DNA of 64,000 nucleotides from Bradyrhizobium nivariense (GCF_029846715.1 NZ_JARVWW010000004.1:186001-250000), one strand, 5' to 3'; shown: positions 17,745-28,862, counted from the stretch's first letter. The notes: generated by a model from the letters alone, not told the origin. Made by a program: numbers and translations.

Positions 17745-19976
17745 GTGGCGATGGGTCGGACGTTCCGGATCAAGGTGCGCATGCGCCGCTTCAGGCGGCA
17801 GTACCCCAAAATCGCCTTCGCGATCCGCTCCTTCATGATCTTCTCGGCGACCTTCGGCGGCGCCTATGGTTTTGTCTCCGGCAGCCGGTCCGAGAATTCC
17901 GGCTATGATCCCAACGCGTTCGCGATCGGCGCGAGCTTCCTGTTCGCGCTCTCCTGCCTCGGCCTCGCCACGCTCAGCATGCGCCTGCGCTTCGTCAAGA
18001 AGCGGATGCGTGCGCTGGCGGCTCACAACGAAGCGCTGATCGACCGCAATTGGGAGCTGAAGGAAGCGGAGGAACGCGCCCGCAGCCTGTTCGAACAGCA
18101 GGGCGATTTGATCGTGCTGCGCGACACAAACGGCCGCATCACCTTCGCCAACGAAGCCTATTGCGCGCTTGCGGGGCAGGCGCGCGGCGCGCTGGTCGGC
18201 ACGCGCTTTGATTTCGACGTGCTGGAGCAGGGCGACAGCGCCCGCGAGAGCAACGGCACGCGCATTCACGACCAGAAGATCGCAACCCCGCTCGGCGCAC
18301 GCTGGATCGCCTGGCGCGAAGGCTATGTCCGCCTCGACGCCGGCCAGCCCGCCGAATTGCAGAGCGTCGGACGCGATGTCACCGACCGCACCGAGACCGA
18401 GCGTGCGCTGTCCGACGCCCGCGACCAGGCCGACGCCGCCAACCGCGCCAAATCGCGCTTCCTGGCGATGGCGTCGCACGAGATCCGCACGCCGCTCAAC
18501 GGCATCATCGGCATGGGCGGGCTGCTGCTCGACACCACGCTGACGCCGGAGCAGACGACCTACGCCAAGGCCGTGAAGACCTCCGGCGAAGCACTGATGG
18601 CGCTGATCGAGGAGTTGCTCGACTATTCCAAGATCGAAGCCGGCAAGCTCGATCTCGAGCAGCGTCCCTTCGCGCTCTCGGCCCTGATCGAGGAAATCAC
18701 CGAGCTGCTCGCGCCGCGTGCGCAGGCAAAGAAGCTCGAAATCGCCGCCTATGTCGACGAGCGCCTGCCGGTCGAATTGGTTGGCGACGCCGCGCGGCTG
18801 CGCCAAGTGCTGCTCAACCTCGCCGGCAATGCCATCAAGTTCACTGCGAGTGGCGGCGTCGCGCTGATCGTCGAGCCCGGCATCTGGCCGAACGAGATCA
18901 GCTTTCTGGTGCGCGACACCGGCATCGGCATCGCGCCGGAAGCGCAACAGCGCATCTTCCGCGAATTCGAGCAGGCCGACGAACGCGTTGCGCGCACCCA
19001 TGGCGGCACCGGCCTCGGTCTCGCCATCAGCGAGCGCATCGTCAAGCGCATGGGCGGCCGCATCACGCTCACGAGCGAGCCGGGCAAGGGCTCGACCTTC
19101 GAGGTCGCGATTCCGCTCGCGTCATTGCACGCCGGCGCGGAGCCGACGGCGTTCCCGAGTCCCGACCTCACCGGCAAGTCGATCCTGCTGATCGCCGACG
19201 GTATCGAGGCCTCCCTGATCGCGCGGCGGCTGGCGCGCTGGGGCGGCCAGACCTGCATGGTGACGGACGCGGCGGCGGCGGAAGCGCTGCTGCCGGAACG
19301 CTCATGGCATTCGGTGCTGATTGATCGTGCGCTTGGCGCCGCCATCGCCGACCGCCTCGGCGAAGCCGCACGCAGTCATGCCATGCAACGCCTCGTGCTG
19401 CTGACGTCGGGCTCGCGCCACGAGAAAGTCTCGCCGGCCTTCACCGGCTTCCTGGTGAAGCCGCTACGCGCGGCCTCACTCGCCGCACGCCTCGCGCTGA
19501 CCCCGGAGGTCGCCTCACCCGATCTGGCACCGGAGCCATCGCCCCGATCCGCCGGCGCGGTACCGGCGAAAGGCCTGTCAATTCTCGTCGCCGAGGACAA
19601 CGAGATCAACGCGCTGTTGATGCGCTCGCTGCTGACGAAACTCGGCCACCGCGTCGTCATCGCCGTCCATGGCGAGGCCGCGCTTGAATCCTGGCTCGCG
19701 GCATCATCGGCCGGCACGCCCTATGATCTCGTGCTGATGGACATCCAGATGCCGCAGCTCGACGGCATCGAAACGACAAAACGCATCCGTGCGCATGAGG
19801 CAGCCAAAGGCGGCCACCACACGCCGATCCTCGCACTCACCGCCAATACGCTGGTGGAAGACCGCTACGCCTGCTTTGAAGCGGGTATGAACGGATTTCT
19901 GATCAAGCCGCTCGATCGCGAGAAGCTGGAAGAGGCGCTTGCGGGGCTGGCGGGGTCGCGGCATCTGGCAGTTTGA
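17745..19976 (+). CDS. Membrane hybrid histidine kinase (PAS-HisKA-HATPase-REC-REC)
   Basis: A 743-residue sensor. Two membrane segments (about residues 24-46 and 58-79) are followed by a short coiled coil, a PAS domain (about 100-215), HisKA with the phospho-acceptor His near residue 245 ([15 protein letters not shown]), and HATPase_c with GNAIKFT and [19 protein letters not shown] first receiver-like domain is degenerate (IADG instead of the acidic pair). The second receiver is intact ([19 protein letters not shown], Lys in FLIKPLD). No cognate regulator lies next to it. The GTG at 17745 or ATG at 17751 may start it. The signal sensed is unknown. Confidence 0.92.
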   Translation: MAMGRTFRIKVRMRRFRRQYPKIAFAIRSFMIFSATFGGAYGFVSGSRSENSGYDPNAFAIGASFLFALSCLGLATLSMRLRFVKKRMRALAAHNEALIDRNWELKEAEERARSLFEQQGDLIVLRDTNGRITFANEAYCALAGQARGALVGTRFDFDVLEQGDSARESNGTRIHDQKIATPLGARWIAWREGYVRLDAGQPAELQSVGRDVTDRTETERALSDARDQADAANRAKSRFLAMASHEIRTPLNGIIGMGGLLLDTTLTPEQTTYAKAVKTSGEALMALIEELLDYSKIEAGKLDLEQRPFALSALIEEITELLAPRAQAKKLEIAAYVDERLPVELVGDAARLRQVLLNLAGNAIKFTASGGVALIVEPGIWPNEISFLVRDTGIGIAPEAQQRIFREFEQADERVARTHGGTGLGLAISERIVKRMGGRITLTSEPGKGSTFEVAIPLASLHAGAEPTAFPSPDLTGKSILLIADGIEASLIARRLARWGGQTCMVTDAAAAEALLPERSWHSVLIDRALGAAIADRLGEAARSHAMQRLVLLTSGSRHEKVSPAFTGFLVKPLRAASLAARLALTPEVASPDLAPEPSPRSAGAVPAKGLSILVAEDNEINALLMRSLLTKLGHRVVIAVHGEAALESWLAASSAGTPYDLVLMDIQMPQLDGIETTKRIRAHEAAKGGHHTPILALTANTLVEDRYACFEAGMNGFLIKPLDREKLEEALAGLAGSRHLAV

Positions 19977-20100
19977 TCCAGGACGGCTCGACGTTTCCGC
20001 GCATGGGAACTTCTTATCCGTCGATATTCGATAATTGAAATCGACCCTGCTGCACGTCACCATCCTCGGGGGGCCATTTTTCAAGAAGAGGATGTCGGAC

Positions 20101-20745
20101 ATGAACCTGCTTTGCCGGCTCGCTGCCATTGTCGTTCTCTCTGGATTCACCCCGTCTGGATTCACCCCGGCCGCCGCGGCCGATAGCTCGGAACTAATCG
20201 CCTCGCTCAAGCAAGGCGGCTACGTGCTGGTGTTTCGCCTCACCGCCACCGACGACGGCCAAAAGGATGTCTACCCCTTCAAATTCGACGACATGAGCGC
20301 CCAGCGCCAGTTGAGTGAAAAGGGCCGAGACATGGCACGCCAGATCGGGACCGCGATCAAGGAACTCGCGATCCCGATCGGAGACGTCTACACCAGCAGG
20401 CTGAACCGTGCGATCGAGGCGGGCAAGCTGCTCTCCGGCCGCGAGGTCAAGCCGATCGATGCGTTGACGGACAGCAGCAACGCCAGCGCATCGGGAATGG
20501 CAAACCCGACCGGTGCGAACGCAAAAGCCGGACTGGCGATGCGCCAGCTCGTCGACGCCTCGCCGAAGGCCGGCACCAACACGTTCCTGGTCACGCACAA
20601 GACCAACATCGCCGACGCCTTCGGCAAGGACGCCGGCGACGTGCAGGAAGGCGAAGCCTTCGTCTATAAGGCAAGCACCACCGGTGCCGCGACTTTCGCG
20701 AGGCGCATCAAGCCTGCGGATTGGATTGCAAGAGCCGGCAAGTGA
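20101..20745 (+). CDS. Histidine-phosphatase-fold secreted protein lacking the catalytic His
   Basis: A 214-residue exported protein related to the histidine phosphatase (phosphoglycerate mutase-like) superfamily. I chose the ATG at 20101 because AGAAGAGG ends 9 bases upstream; the ATG at 20092 touches that site. The signal peptide contains an exact SGFTP duplication. Family features are the Arg in VLVFRLTATDDGQKDV, the TSRLNRAIEAG segment and a C-terminal FLVTHKTN. The catalytic His after the first Arg (normally RH) is Leu, encoded CTC, so phosphatase activity is doubtful. It may be a non-enzymatic homologue or a mutated gene. Confidence 0.8.
   Translation: MNLLCRLAAIVVLSGFTPSGFTPAAAADSSELIASLKQGGYVLVFRLTATDDGQKDVYPFKFDDMSAQRQLSEKGRDMARQIGTAIKELAIPIGDVYTSRLNRAIEAGKLLSGREVKPIDALTDSSNASASGMANPTGANAKAGLAMRQLVDASPKAGTNTFLVTHKTNIADAFGKDAGDVQEGEAFVYKASTTGAATFARRIKPADWIARAGK
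20140..20169 (+). repeat. Exact 15-bp tandem duplication in a signal peptide
   Basis: TCTGGATTCACCCCG occurs twice in a row (20140-20154 and 20155-20169), adding SGFTP to the signal peptide of the phosphatase-like gene. It keeps the reading frame. Confidence 0.95.
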
Positions 20746-20800
20746 CGTGCCGCACGCAGCTTCGGCGGGCAGATCGCTGACGCATCCGGCTGGCTCGCAG

Positions 20801-21757
20801 CTACAACCTGCGCAGCGCCACGCTCGACACCGTGTGGTCGGCGCCCTTCTTCAGGATCAGTGTCGCGCGGGGGCGGGTCGGCAGGATATTGTCCTCGAGA
20901 TTGGCGAGGTTGGTGCGCTCCCAGATCGCGATCGCGGTCGCGGTGGCTTCCTCGTCGGACAACAGCGCATAGCGATTGAAGTAGGATTTTGGATTGATGA
21001 ACGCGGTGTCGCGCAGCGACAGGAAGCGCCTGATGTACCACTGTCGCAGCGCGGCTTCGTCGGCGTCGATATAGACCGAGAAATCGAAGAAGTCGGAGAC
21101 GACGGGCACGGCCTTGCCGTCGCGCGGCAGCTTGCCGGTTTGCAGCACGTTGACGCCCTCGACGATCAGGATGTCGGGCTGGTCGATCTCGGCCCACTCG
21201 TTCGGCACGATGTCGTAGGTCAAATGCGAATAGACCGGCGCGCGCACATGGCGGCGGCCGGCCTTGATGTCGGAGAGGAAGCTGAGCAGCAGCGGCAAAT
21301 CGTAGCTCTCCGGAAAACCCTTCTTCTGCATGATGCCCTGCCGTTCGAGCACGGCATTGGGATACAGAAATCCGTCGGTGGTGATCAGCTCGACCTTGGG
21401 ACGCGGCGACCAGCGCGCCAGCAGCGCCTGAAGCACGCGGGCGGTGGTGGACTTTCCGACCGCGACCGAGCCGGCGACCCCGATGACATAGGGCATCTTG
21501 CGGTCGCGGATGTTGAGGAACTGGCGCTCCGCGTAATAAAGCCGCTGCATCGCATCGACATAGATCGACAGCAGGCGCGACAGCGGCAGGTAGATGTCCT
21601 CGACTTCCTGCAAGTCGAGGCGATCGTGCAGCGAGCGCAGCCGGTCGAACTCGCCCGGCTCCAGGGTCATCGGCGTGTCGTCGCGCAGCCGCGCCCATTG
21701 CTCGCGCGTATAGACGCGGTACGGATTATACTGCTGCTCGGGTGCGCGGATATCCAT
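20801..21757 (-). CDS. coaA: Type I pantothenate kinase
   Basis: Phosphorylates pantothenate, the first step of coenzyme A synthesis. The 318-residue protein has Walker [41 protein letters not shown] sequence and [12 protein letters not shown], all typical of bacterial CoaA. It is the last gene of the minus-strand his cluster (hisE starts 22 bases before it), an arrangement known in alphaproteobacteria. CoaA is usually feedback-inhibited by CoA. Confidence 0.97.
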   Translation of the reverse strand: MDIRAPEQQYNPYRVYTREQWARLRDDTPMTLEPGEFDRLRSLHDRLDLQEVEDIYLPLSRLLSIYVDAMQRLYYAERQFLNIRDRKMPYVIGVAGSVAVGKSTTARVLQALLARWSPRPKVELITTDGFLYPNAVLERQGIMQKKGFPESYDLPLLLSFLSDIKAGRRHVRAPVYSHLTYDIVPNEWAEIDQPDILIVEGVNVLQTGKLPRDGKAVPVVSDFFDFSVYIDADEAALRQWYIRRFLSLRDTAFINPKSYFNRYALLSDEEATATAIAIWERTNLANLEDNILPTRPRATLILKKGADHTVSSVALRRL

Positions 21758-21778
21758 GACGCGATCTTTCCACCTCGG

Positions 21779-22105
21779 CTAGTTGCCGCTTTTGCGCGAC
21801 GCCTTTTCTTCCAACCCTGACATGTTCGTCCGCTTGTCCAGCGCGGCTTCAACCTCTTCCAGCTTTACGCCGCGGACCTTGAGCAGCACAAGGAAATGAT
21901 AAAGCAGGTCGGCGCCTTCAGCGATCAGATGCGCGCGATCGTTTTCGACTGCTGCGATTACGGTTTCGACTGCTTCCTCACCGAACTTCTTGGCGCAATG
22001 TTCGGCGCCCTTGTCGAGGAGCTTGCGGGTATAGGACGCCTCGCCACCCGCTGCCGCGCGGGCGTCGATGGTCTCGGCCAGATCATGGATCGTAAAACGC
22101 GGCAT
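21779..22105 (-). CDS. hisE: Phosphoribosyl-ATP pyrophosphatase
   Basis: Stand-alone HisE (108 residues, all-alpha MazG-like fold) that hydrolyses phosphoribosyl-ATP in step 2 of histidine synthesis. Motifs are SYTRKLLDKG, KFGEEAVETVIAA and EGADLLYHFLVLL with the metal-binding acidic residues. The separate HisI hydrolase is not in this window. It follows hisF after 102 bases in the same direction. Confidence 0.96.
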   Translation of the reverse strand: MPRFTIHDLAETIDARAAAGGEASYTRKLLDKGAEHCAKKFGEEAVETVIAAVENDRAHLIAEGADLLYHFLVLLKVRGVKLEEVEAALDKRTNMSGLEEKASRKSGN

Positions 22106-22207
22106 ACAAAATACTCGGAAAACGCGCCTCGGCTGATTATTGGCCGGTTATCTGGCGGGATAAGCCGGTCCCCGCCGATGATGTAGCATTTTTACGGACG
22201 GGAGTCG

Positions 22208-22981
22208 TCAGGCATCGAGGCGCATGGCCAGCCCGCGCCGGGCCATGTGCTCCTTGGCTTCGCGGATGGTGAATTCCCCAAAGTGGAAGATCGAGGCGGC
22301 CAGCACGGCGGTGGCGTGGCCGTCGCGAATACCGTCGACGAGGTGGTCGAGATTGCCGACACCGCCCGAGGCGATCACGGGAACGGGAATGCTGTCGGCG
22401 ATCGCCCGGGTCAGCGGGATGTCAAAACCCTGCCTGGTGCCGTCGCGGTCCATCGAGGTGAGCAATATTTCACCAGCGCCGAGCGAGACCACCTCCTGGG
22501 CGTATTCGATGGCGTCGATGCCGGTCGAGTTGCGGCCGCCATGGGTAAAAATCTCCCAGCGGTCGCCGCCCGGTCGCTTGACCCGCTTGGCGTCGATCGC
22601 GACCACCACGCACTGTCCGCCGAATTTCTCGGCGGCTTCCTTGACGAACTCACGCCGCGACACTGCGGCGCTGTTGATCGAGACCTTGTCGGCACCGGCA
22701 CGCAGCAGCGTTTTGATATCGTTGACCTCACGCACGCCGCCGCCGACGGTCACAGGCATGAAGCAGGCTTCAGCGGTGCGCCGGACCACGTCCAGCATGA
22801 TGCCGCGGTTTTCATGGGTCGCGGTGATGTCGAGAAAAGTGAGCTCGTCGGCGCCGGCGGCGTCATAGGCGATCGCCGCTTCGACGGGGTCACCGGCATC
22901 GCGCAGGTCAACGAAATTGACGCCCTTGACGACCCTTCCGTCCTTGACGTCGAGGCAGGGGATCACGCGCACCTTGAACAT
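22208..22981 (-). CDS. hisF: Imidazole glycerol phosphate synthase, cyclase subunit
   Basis: TIM-barrel synthase subunit that uses ammonia from HisH to make imidazole-glycerol phosphate and AICAR. The 257 residues begin [20 protein letters not shown] with the catalytic Asp, and contain [30 protein letters not shown] and [12 protein letters not shown]. The hisA stop lies 10 bases upstream of its start, consistent with one transcript hisH-hisA-hisF. Confidence 0.98.
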   Translation of the reverse strand: MFKVRVIPCLDVKDGRVVKGVNFVDLRDAGDPVEAAIAYDAAGADELTFLDITATHENRGIMLDVVRRTAEACFMPVTVGGGVREVNDIKTLLRAGADKVSINSAAVSRREFVKEAAEKFGGQCVVVAIDAKRVKRPGGDRWEIFTHGGRNSTGIDAIEYAQEVVSLGAGEILLTSMDRDGTRQGFDIPLTRAIADSIPVPVIASGGVGNLDHLVDGIRDGHATAVLAASIFHFGEFTIREAKEHMARRGLAMRLDA

Positions 22982-22991
22982 GTGTCAGCTC

Positions 22992-23738
22992 CTAGGCGAT
23001 GCGCGCGGTGCGGATCAAAGTGAGGGCGGCGGCTGGATCGAGCCGACCGTCATAGAGCGCGCGGCCGGCAATCGCACCGGCGAGCTTTTTCGCGCGCGGC
23101 GTCAGCATCGCCTTGACGTCCTCGATCGAGGCGAGGCCGCCGGAGGCGATCACCGGGATGGATATGGCATCTGCCAGCGCAATGGTCGCATCGAGATTCA
23201 GGCCCTTGAGCAGGCCGTCGCGCGCGATGTCGGTGAAGATGATGGCGGCGACGCCGGCATCCTCGAAACGCTGTGCGATCTCCAGCACTGTCACCTGCGA
23301 GGTCTCGGCCCAGCCTTCGACCGCGACCTTGCCGTCGCGTGCATCGAGCCCGACCGCGACGCGGCCGGGGAATTTCCTTGCAGCCGCCTTCACCAATTCA
23401 GGGTCGCGCACCGCGGCGGTGCCGATGATGACGCGGGCGATGCCCTTTTCGAGCCAGGCTTCGACGGTCGCGAGATCGCGAATGCCGCCACCGAGCTGCA
23501 CCGGAATCCTGATCGTCTTCAGCATCGCCTCGACGGCCTCGGCGTTGACCGGCTTGCCGGCAAACGCACCGTCGAGATCGACGACGTGGAGATACTCAAA
23601 GCCCTGCGCAACAAAGCTCTCGGCCTGCGCGGCGGGATTGAGGTTGAACACGGTCGCGCGCGCCATGTCGCCTTGCTCGAGGCGCACGCATTGGCCGTTC
23701 TTGAGATCGATCGCGGGAAAGAGAATCACGGCTTCCAT
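22992..23738 (-). CDS. hisA: ProFAR isomerase
   Basis: TIM-barrel isomerase of histidine synthesis (ProFAR to PRFAR), homologous to HisF. The ATG at 23738 gives 248 residues starting [66 protein letters not shown] and [11 protein letters not shown] are HisA signatures. The long frame continuing upstream belongs to the hisH shadow. It overlaps hisH by 13 bases. Confidence 0.98.
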   Translation of the reverse strand: MEAVILFPAIDLKNGQCVRLEQGDMARATVFNLNPAAQAESFVAQGFEYLHVVDLDGAFAGKPVNAEAVEAMLKTIRIPVQLGGGIRDLATVEAWLEKGIARVIIGTAAVRDPELVKAAARKFPGRVAVGLDARDGKVAVEGWAETSQVTVLEIAQRFEDAGVAAIIFTDIARDGLLKGLNLDATIALADAISIPVIASGGLASIEDVKAMLTPRAKKLAGAIAGRALYDGRLDPAAALTLIRTARIA

Positions 23739-24376
23739 CGCAAAAAGTTCGAGATCAGGGCCAGGCCAAAACGCTGGCTCTTCTCGGGGTGAAACTGCGT
23801 GCCGATGGCGGTGTCCTTGGCGACGATCGCGGTCACAGGCCCGCCGTAATCGGCGCGCGCGAGCACGTCCGCCTCGTTGGCGGCATTGAGGTGATAGGAG
23901 TGCACGAAATAAGCGTGCTGGCCCTTGGGGCCGAGCGGCAGCCTTTCCAGCACCGGGTGCTCGCGCAGGACGTCGAGCGTATTCCAGCCCATGTGCGGGA
24001 TCTTCAGGCTTTCGTCGCGCGGCGTGATCTTCTCGACGTCGCCGCCGATCCAATTCAGCCCTTGCGTGATGACATGCTCCTTGCCGCGGGTGGCGAACAG
24101 CTGCATGCCGACGCAGATGCCGAACATCGGCCGTGCCTTGACGCGCACTGCTTCGGTGATCGCCTCGACCATGCCGTTGACCGCATCGAGCCCGCGCCGG
24201 CAATCGGCGAAGGCGCCGACGCCCGGCAGCACCAGACGGTCCGCGCCATAGGCCTGGTCCGGATCGCTGGTGACGAAGACCTTTTGCGGGTTCTCCATGC
24301 TGCGCGCGGCGCGCTCGAACGCCTTGGCGGCCGAATGCAGATTGCCGGAACCGTAATCAATGATGGCGACGCTCAT
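23726..24376 (-). CDS. hisH: Imidazole glycerol phosphate synthase, glutaminase subunit
   Basis: Class I glutamine amidotransferase feeding ammonia to HisF. The ATG at 24376 gives 216 residues beginning [17 protein letters not shown]. The nucleophile is the Cys in [12 protein letters not shown]; the His-Glu pair is in [14 protein letters not shown]. Its start overlaps the stop of the upstream DUF2628 gene by 4 bases and its end overlaps hisA, indicating a tightly coupled operon. Confidence 0.98.
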   Translation of the reverse strand: MSVAIIDYGSGNLHSAAKAFERAARSMENPQKVFVTSDPDQAYGADRLVLPGVGAFADCRRGLDAVNGMVEAITEAVRVKARPMFGICVGMQLFATRGKEHVITQGLNWIGGDVEKITPRDESLKIPHMGWNTLDVLREHPVLERLPLGPKGQHAYFVHSYHLNAANEADVLARADYGGPVTAIVAKDTAIGTQFHPEKSQRFGLALISNFLRWKP

Positions 24377-24903
24377 CTTGGCCCTCCCGGTTCTGGAAAC
24401 AATCCAATGATGCCGCCCGCCGGCATCGGCGGTGGGTTTGAGAATTGCTGACCCGGCACGTTGCGGGTCGGCGGCGGGCCGCCGCGATCGACGGCCCATT
24501 GATCGTTGACGATGCCGCGCTGCTTTTGGCTCCAACGCTCGAAGAAGCGGCGCTCGGCGGTGTCCTCGTCGTCGGCAATCACCACGTCGAGCTGACGCCA
24601 TTTGCCGCGCGACAGCGTCCAGCGCCGCAGGCTCGAGGCCTCGAAACCCATCAGGAGCGCGACGATGATGTCGGCAAAGAAGATCGAGCTGCGTCCGACG
24701 CCGAGGCTGGACAGCGCGGCGTTGAACGCGGCGACGAAGATCACCCAGCCGATCAGCGCCAGCCACAGCCGATGCCACAGCAGCCAGAGCGGGCCGAAAA
24801 TCATCGCCCAGAAATGGAAGCCGTCGCGCACGAAGACGAACTTGTCGGTCGCGCGCAAATCGGCTCCGGCAGGGGAGGGAGCATGAACTGTATAGACAGG
24901 CAT
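24373..24903 (-). CDS. DUF2628 domain membrane protein in the his operon
   Basis: A 176-residue protein of unknown function. The N-terminal YTVHAPSP and [20 protein letters not shown] match DUF2628, and two or three hydrophobic segments (about residues 34-62 and 75-90) indicate a membrane protein. The C-terminal part is cytoplasmic and Pro/Gly-rich. It lies between hisB and hisH with a 4-base overlap onto hisH. This placement is common in alphaproteobacteria but no histidine-related role is known. Confidence 0.85.
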   Translation of the reverse strand: MPVYTVHAPSPAGADLRATDKFVFVRDGFHFWAMIFGPLWLLWHRLWLALIGWVIFVAAFNAALSSLGVGRSSIFFADIIVALLMGFEASSLRRWTLSRGKWRQLDVVIADDEDTAERRFFERWSQKQRGIVNDQWAVDRGGPPPTRNVPGQQFSNPPPMPAGGIIGLFPEPGGPR

Positions 24904-24967
24904 GGTGATGCCCCGTTCTCAAGAATTCAGTGATACCGCAAGCGGCGCGTGCCGCCGGCCCGAGATG

Positions 24968-25564
24968 TCAGCCGCCGAGCGAGCCCTTAGTGGACGGGAT
25001 TTCGCCCACAGCCTTCGGATCGATCGCGACCGCCGTCCGCAGCGCCCGCGCCAGACCCTTGAAGCAGGACTCGGCGATATGGTGGCTGTTATCGCCATAT
25101 AGGGTCTCGACGTGGAGAGTCACGCCGGCGTTCATGGCGAAGGCCTGGAACCACTCGCGCACCAGCTCGGTGTCGAACTCGCCGATCTTGTCGCGGGGGA
25201 AGTCGACCTTGAACACCAGGACCGGGCGGCCCGAGATGTCGATGACGACGCGCGACAGCGTCTCGTCCATGGGCATGTGCATGTCGGCATAGCGGGTGAT
25301 GCCCGCCATGTTGCCGAGGGCCTGCTTGACGGCCTGGCCGAGCGCGATGCCGGTGTCTTCGGTGGTATGGTGATGATCAATGTGCAAATCGCCCACCGCC
25401 TTGACCGTGAGGTCGATGCGGGAATGGCGGGCGAGGAGATCGAGCATATGGTCGAAAAAGCCGATGCCGGTCGCGATATTGGACACGCCGGAGCCATCGA
25501 GGTTCACGGTGACCTCGATGTCGGTTTCCTTGGTCTTGCGCTTGATCGTCGCGGTGCGCATCAA
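24968..25564 (-). CDS. hisB: Imidazoleglycerol-phosphate dehydratase
   Basis: Manganese-dependent dehydratase of histidine synthesis, single-domain form (198 residues, or 197 from the second ATG at 25561). It shows [13 protein letters not shown], the metal-binding [18 protein letters not shown] and the second HH motif in [16 protein letters not shown]. It is first in the minus-strand his cluster and divergent from hslV, so the 188-base gap must hold both promoters. Confidence 0.98.
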   Translation of the reverse strand: MMRTATIKRKTKETDIEVTVNLDGSGVSNIATGIGFFDHMLDLLARHSRIDLTVKAVGDLHIDHHHTTEDTGIALGQAVKQALGNMAGITRYADMHMPMDETLSRVVIDISGRPVLVFKVDFPRDKIGEFDTELVREWFQAFAMNAGVTLHVETLYGDNSHHIAESCFKGLARALRTAVAIDPKAVGEIPSTKGSLGG

Positions 25565-25752
25565 AACTAGCTTCCATCCTAGTTCGGGGCCGAAAACGCC
25601 GGTCTTTTAACAGCCAAACGACGCCTTCGCTACTGCGGGAACGGCTGGCCGGGCCTCTACTTCTGCCTATGGTGAGCGAAATTGGGCCCGGAGCGGCCCG
25701 TTGTGCCCCCGCCCCTGACCGCCTAAATCAGCCCGGACAACGAGGATCATTC

Positions 25753-26313
25753 ATGCAGGACTCCCCAAACAGCTCGCCGGGCTGGCACGGCACCACGATT
25801 TTGACGGTCCGCAAGGGCGGCACGGTGGTGGTCGGCGGCGACGGCCAGGTCTCGATCGGCCAGACCGTGATCAAGTCCAATGCCAAGAAGGTCCGGAAAC
25901 TCGGCAAGGGCGACGTCATCGGCGGTTTTGCCGGCGCCACCGCCGACGCCTTCACGCTGTTTGAGCGTCTGGAAGCCAAGCTCGAGCAATATCCGGGGCA
26001 ATTGACCCGGGCCGCGGTCGAGCTCGCCAAGGACTGGCGCACCGACCGTTATTTGCGGCGGCTGGAGGCCATGATGATCGTGGCCGACAAGGACGTCTCC
26101 CTGGTGCTGACAGGCACCGGCGACGTGCTGGAGCCCGAGGCCGGCGTCATGGCGATCGGCTCCGGCGGCAATTACGCACTGGCCGCCGCGCGGGCCCTGC
26201 TCGACACCGACAAGGATGCCGAGACCATCGTCCGCCGCTCCCTCGACATCGCCGCCGACATCTGCGTCTACACCAACCGCAATGTAACCATCGAAGCGCT
26301 GTCGGCCGGCTGA
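25753..26313 (+). CDS. hslV: ATP-dependent protease HslV (ClpQ)
   Basis: Peptidase subunit of the HslUV proteasome-like protease. The 186 residues from the ATG at 25753 have a short leader before [11 protein letters not shown]. The first Thr of TTILTV is expected to become the N-terminal catalytic residue after processing. [19 protein letters not shown] and the C-terminal [14 protein letters not shown] region ([12 protein letters not shown]) are typical. It begins an hslV-(GNAT)-DUF2585-hslU cluster and shares heat-shock regulation in other species. Confidence 0.96.
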   Translation: MQDSPNSSPGWHGTTILTVRKGGTVVVGGDGQVSIGQTVIKSNAKKVRKLGKGDVIGGFAGATADAFTLFERLEAKLEQYPGQLTRAAVELAKDWRTDRYLRRLEAMMIVADKDVSLVLTGTGDVLEPEAGVMAIGSGGNYALAAARALLDTDKDAETIVRRSLDIAADICVYTNRNVTIEALSAG

Positions 26314-26356
26314 GGTCTGTCTGTGCCTGAACAGCGAATCTCAGGACTGGCTGCAA

Positions 26357-26382
26357 CCTCTCCCGCTTGCTTGCGGGAGAGG
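26357..26382. repeat. CCTCTCCCGC...GCGGGAGAGG palindrome, copy 1
   Basis: Ten-base perfect arms (26357-26366 and 26373-26382) around TTGCTT, just after hslV. A second member of the same family is at 30034-30061. There is no T-run, so termination would not be of the classical type. Confidence 0.85.
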
Positions 26383-26408
26383 GAGTGCAGCAGCGCCAGG
26401 ACGGATAG

Positions 26409-26892
26409 ATGACCTCAAGCTACACCTTCCGCCCGATGACCGTGACCGACCTGCCGCTGATCCGGCGATGGCTCGGCGAGGCGCATGTGCGGGAATGGTG
26501 GGGCGATCCGGACGAGCAGTTCGCGCTCGTAAGCGGCGACCTCGACGAGCCCGCGATGGACCAGTTCATCGTGTTGGCCGGGATGCGGCCGTTCGGCTAT
26601 CTTCAATGCTACAGCCTGACCGCCTGGAATACCGGCTTTGGGCCGCAACCGGAGCGCACGCGTGGGATCGACCAGTTCATCGGCGAGAGCGACATGATCG
26701 CGCGGTCACGGCTCGGCGTTCATTCGCGCATTTGTCGACGAGCAGTTGCGGCACGGCCTGCCGCGCTTCGTCACCGATCCCGACCCGCGCAACCTGCGCG
26801 CCGTGCGCGCCTATGAGAAGGCTGGCTTTGTCCGCAACCGCATGGTCGAGACGCCCGACGGGCCGGCGCTGTTGATGGTGCGCGAGCCATGA
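26409..26892 (+). pseudogene. GNAT acetyltransferase, frameshifted in the acetyl-CoA site
   Basis: Resembles aminoglycoside 6'-N-acetyltransferase-like GNAT proteins. The first frame runs YTFRPMTVTDLPLIRRWLG through GIDQFIGESDMI, then loses similarity. The matching C-terminal half (AFIRAFVDEQLRHGLPRF, ending at the TGA at 26890) is in the next frame. Restoring two bases after GACATGATC (near 26697) would give the expected GRGHGSAF acetyl-CoA loop. The joined protein would be about 160 residues. Its stop overlaps the DUF2585 start. A true mutation is likely but a sequencing error cannot be excluded. Confidence 0.82.
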
Positions 26893-27506
26893 CGCTGACA
26901 GCAACGCGCGAGAGCAAGGCCGCATTTCCGCCGCTCGGCTGGGTCGGCATCGCGCTGCTGCTGCTGGCCCTGCAGGCTTCGATCCTGTTCGCGATGGGGC
27001 GGGTGCCGATCTGCACCTGCGGCTATGTCAAGCTGTGGCATGGCGTGGTGAACAGCTCGGAAAATTCGCAGCAGATCGCCGACTGGTACAGCTTTTCGCA
27101 CGTCCTGCACGGCTTCCTGTTCTATGGCTTGACCTGGCTGCTGCTCGCGCGCCTGCCGTTCCCGTCTCTGTCCTGGCCGGCCCGGCTGATCGTCGCGATG
27201 CTGATCGAGGGTGCCTGGGAGATCGTCGAGAATTCGCCTTTCATCATCGAGCGCTACCGCGCCGGCACGATCTCGCTGGATTATTACGGCGACAGCATCG
27301 TCAATTCGATCTCGGACACGCTGTTCATGATGCTGGGCTTTCTCGCCGCGCGCCTGCTGCCCGTTACCGTGACCGTCCTGCTCGGGCTCGCCTTCGAGAT
27401 CATGCTGGCGCTCCATATTCGTGACAATCTGACGCTCAATATCCTGATGCTGATCCATCCGATCGAGGCCGTGAAACAATGGCAATCGGGTCCGCCGATC
27501 ATCTGA
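26889..27506 (+). CDS. DUF2585 (UPF0314) membrane protein
   Basis: A 205-residue polytopic protein of unknown function, with about five hydrophobic segments. Family landmarks are [39 protein letters not shown] and [17 protein letters not shown]. It starts inside the stop of the GNAT pseudogene (ATGA overlap), so translation of the two may have been coupled. It precedes hslU by 51 bases and is probably co-transcribed with hslVU. Confidence 0.88.
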   Translation: MTLTATRESKAAFPPLGWVGIALLLLALQASILFAMGRVPICTCGYVKLWHGVVNSSENSQQIADWYSFSHVLHGFLFYGLTWLLLARLPFPSLSWPARLIVAMLIEGAWEIVENSPFIIERYRAGTISLDYYGDSIVNSISDTLFMMLGFLAARLLPVTVTVLLGLAFEIMLALHIRDNLTLNILMLIHPIEAVKQWQSGPPII

Positions 27507-27557
27507 CGGCAAAAAAGCGGCTTGTCCCGCCCCGCATCTGACCCTAGCTAAGGTCCC

Positions 27558-28862
27558 ATGACAGACTTCTCCCCCCGCGAAATCGTTTCCGAACTCGACC
27601 GTTTCATCGTCGGCCAGGCCGATGCCAAGCGCGCGGTCTCGATCGCGCTGCGCAACCGCTGGCGGCGGCAGCAGCTCTCTGGCTCCTTGCGCGAAGAGGT
27701 GCTGCCGAAGAACATTTTGATGATCGGCCCCACCGGCGTCGGCAAGACCGAGATCGCGCGACGGCTGGCCAAGCTTGCCAACGCGCCGTTCCTGAAGGTC
27801 GAGGCGACGAAATTCACCGAGGTCGGCTATGTCGGCCGTGACGTCGAGCAGATCGTGCGCGATCTCGTCGAGGTCGCGATCGCCCAGGTCCGCGAGCGCA
27901 AGCGGAAGGACGTGCAGGCACGCGCGCAGCTCGCCGCCGAGGATCGCGTGCTCGACGCCCTGGTCGGTGCCAATGCCAGCGCGGCAACGCGGGACTCCTT
28001 CCGCAAGAAGCTGCGCGCCGGCGAGCTCAACGACAAGGAAATCGAGATCGAGACGCAAGGCGGCGGCAGCGGCTTTCCGATGTTCGAGATCCCGGGCATG
28101 CCCGGCGCGCAGATGGGCGCGGTTTCGATCGGCGACATCTTCGGCAAGCTCGGCGGACGCAGCAAGACGCGGCGGCTGACGGTGGAGAGCTCGCACGAGA
28201 TCCTCGTCAACGAGGAATCCGACAAGCTGCTCGACAGCGATCAGTTGACGCAGGAGGCGATCAGCGCGGTCGAGAACAACGGCATCGTGTTCCTGGACGA
28301 GATCGACAAGATCTGCGCCCGCGAAGGCCGCGCCGGCGGCGACGTCTCGCGCGAGGGCGTGCAGCGCGACCTGCTGCCGCTGATCGAGGGCACGACCGTT
28401 TCGACCAAGCACGGCGCGGTGAAGACCGACCACATCCTGTTCATCGCGTCGGGCGCCTTCCACGTCGCAAAGCCGTCCGATCTATTGCCGGAACTGCAGG
28501 GCCGCCTGCCGATCCGCGTCGAGCTGCAGCCGCTGACCCGCGACGACCTGCGGCGTATCCTGACCGAGCCCGAGGCCTCGCTGATCAAGCAATATGTCGC
28601 CTTGATGCAGACCGAGGGTGTGACGCTCGACATCACCGACAACGCCATCGATGCGCTGGCCGACGTCGCGGTGGCCGTCAATTCGGCGGTCGAGAACATC
28701 GGCGCGCGGCGGCTCCAGACCGTGATGGAGCGGGTGCTGGACGAGATCTCCTTCAGCGCGCCCGATCGCAACGGCGAGACCATCCGGGTCGATGCCGATT
28801 ACGTGCAGAAGCACGTCGGCGACCTCGCCAAGAACGCGGATCTGAGCCGGTTCATTTTGTAA
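27558..28862 (+). CDS. hslU: ATP-dependent protease ATPase subunit HslU (ClpY)
   Basis: AAA+ unfoldase partner of HslV. The 434 residues contain [20 protein letters not shown], Walker [34 protein letters not shown] (pore loop), the I domain (about residues 110-225), Walker [14 protein letters not shown], and the C-terminal tail DLSRFIL that docks into HslV. All expected motifs are intact. It closes the hslV-DUF2585-hslU group. Confidence 0.97.
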   Translation: MTDFSPREIVSELDRFIVGQADAKRAVSIALRNRWRRQQLSGSLREEVLPKNILMIGPTGVGKTEIARRLAKLANAPFLKVEATKFTEVGYVGRDVEQIVRDLVEVAIAQVRERKRKDVQARAQLAAEDRVLDALVGANASAATRDSFRKKLRAGELNDKEIEIETQGGGSGFPMFEIPGMPGAQMGAVSIGDIFGKLGGRSKTRRLTVESSHEILVNEESDKLLDSDQLTQEAISAVENNGIVFLDEIDKICAREGRAGGDVSREGVQRDLLPLIEGTTVSTKHGAVKTDHILFIASGAFHVAKPSDLLPELQGRLPIRVELQPLTRDDLRRILTEPEASLIKQYVALMQTEGVTLDITDNAIDALADVAVAVNSAVENIGARRLQTVMERVLDEISFSAPDRNGETIRVDADYVQKHVGDLAKNADLSRFIL

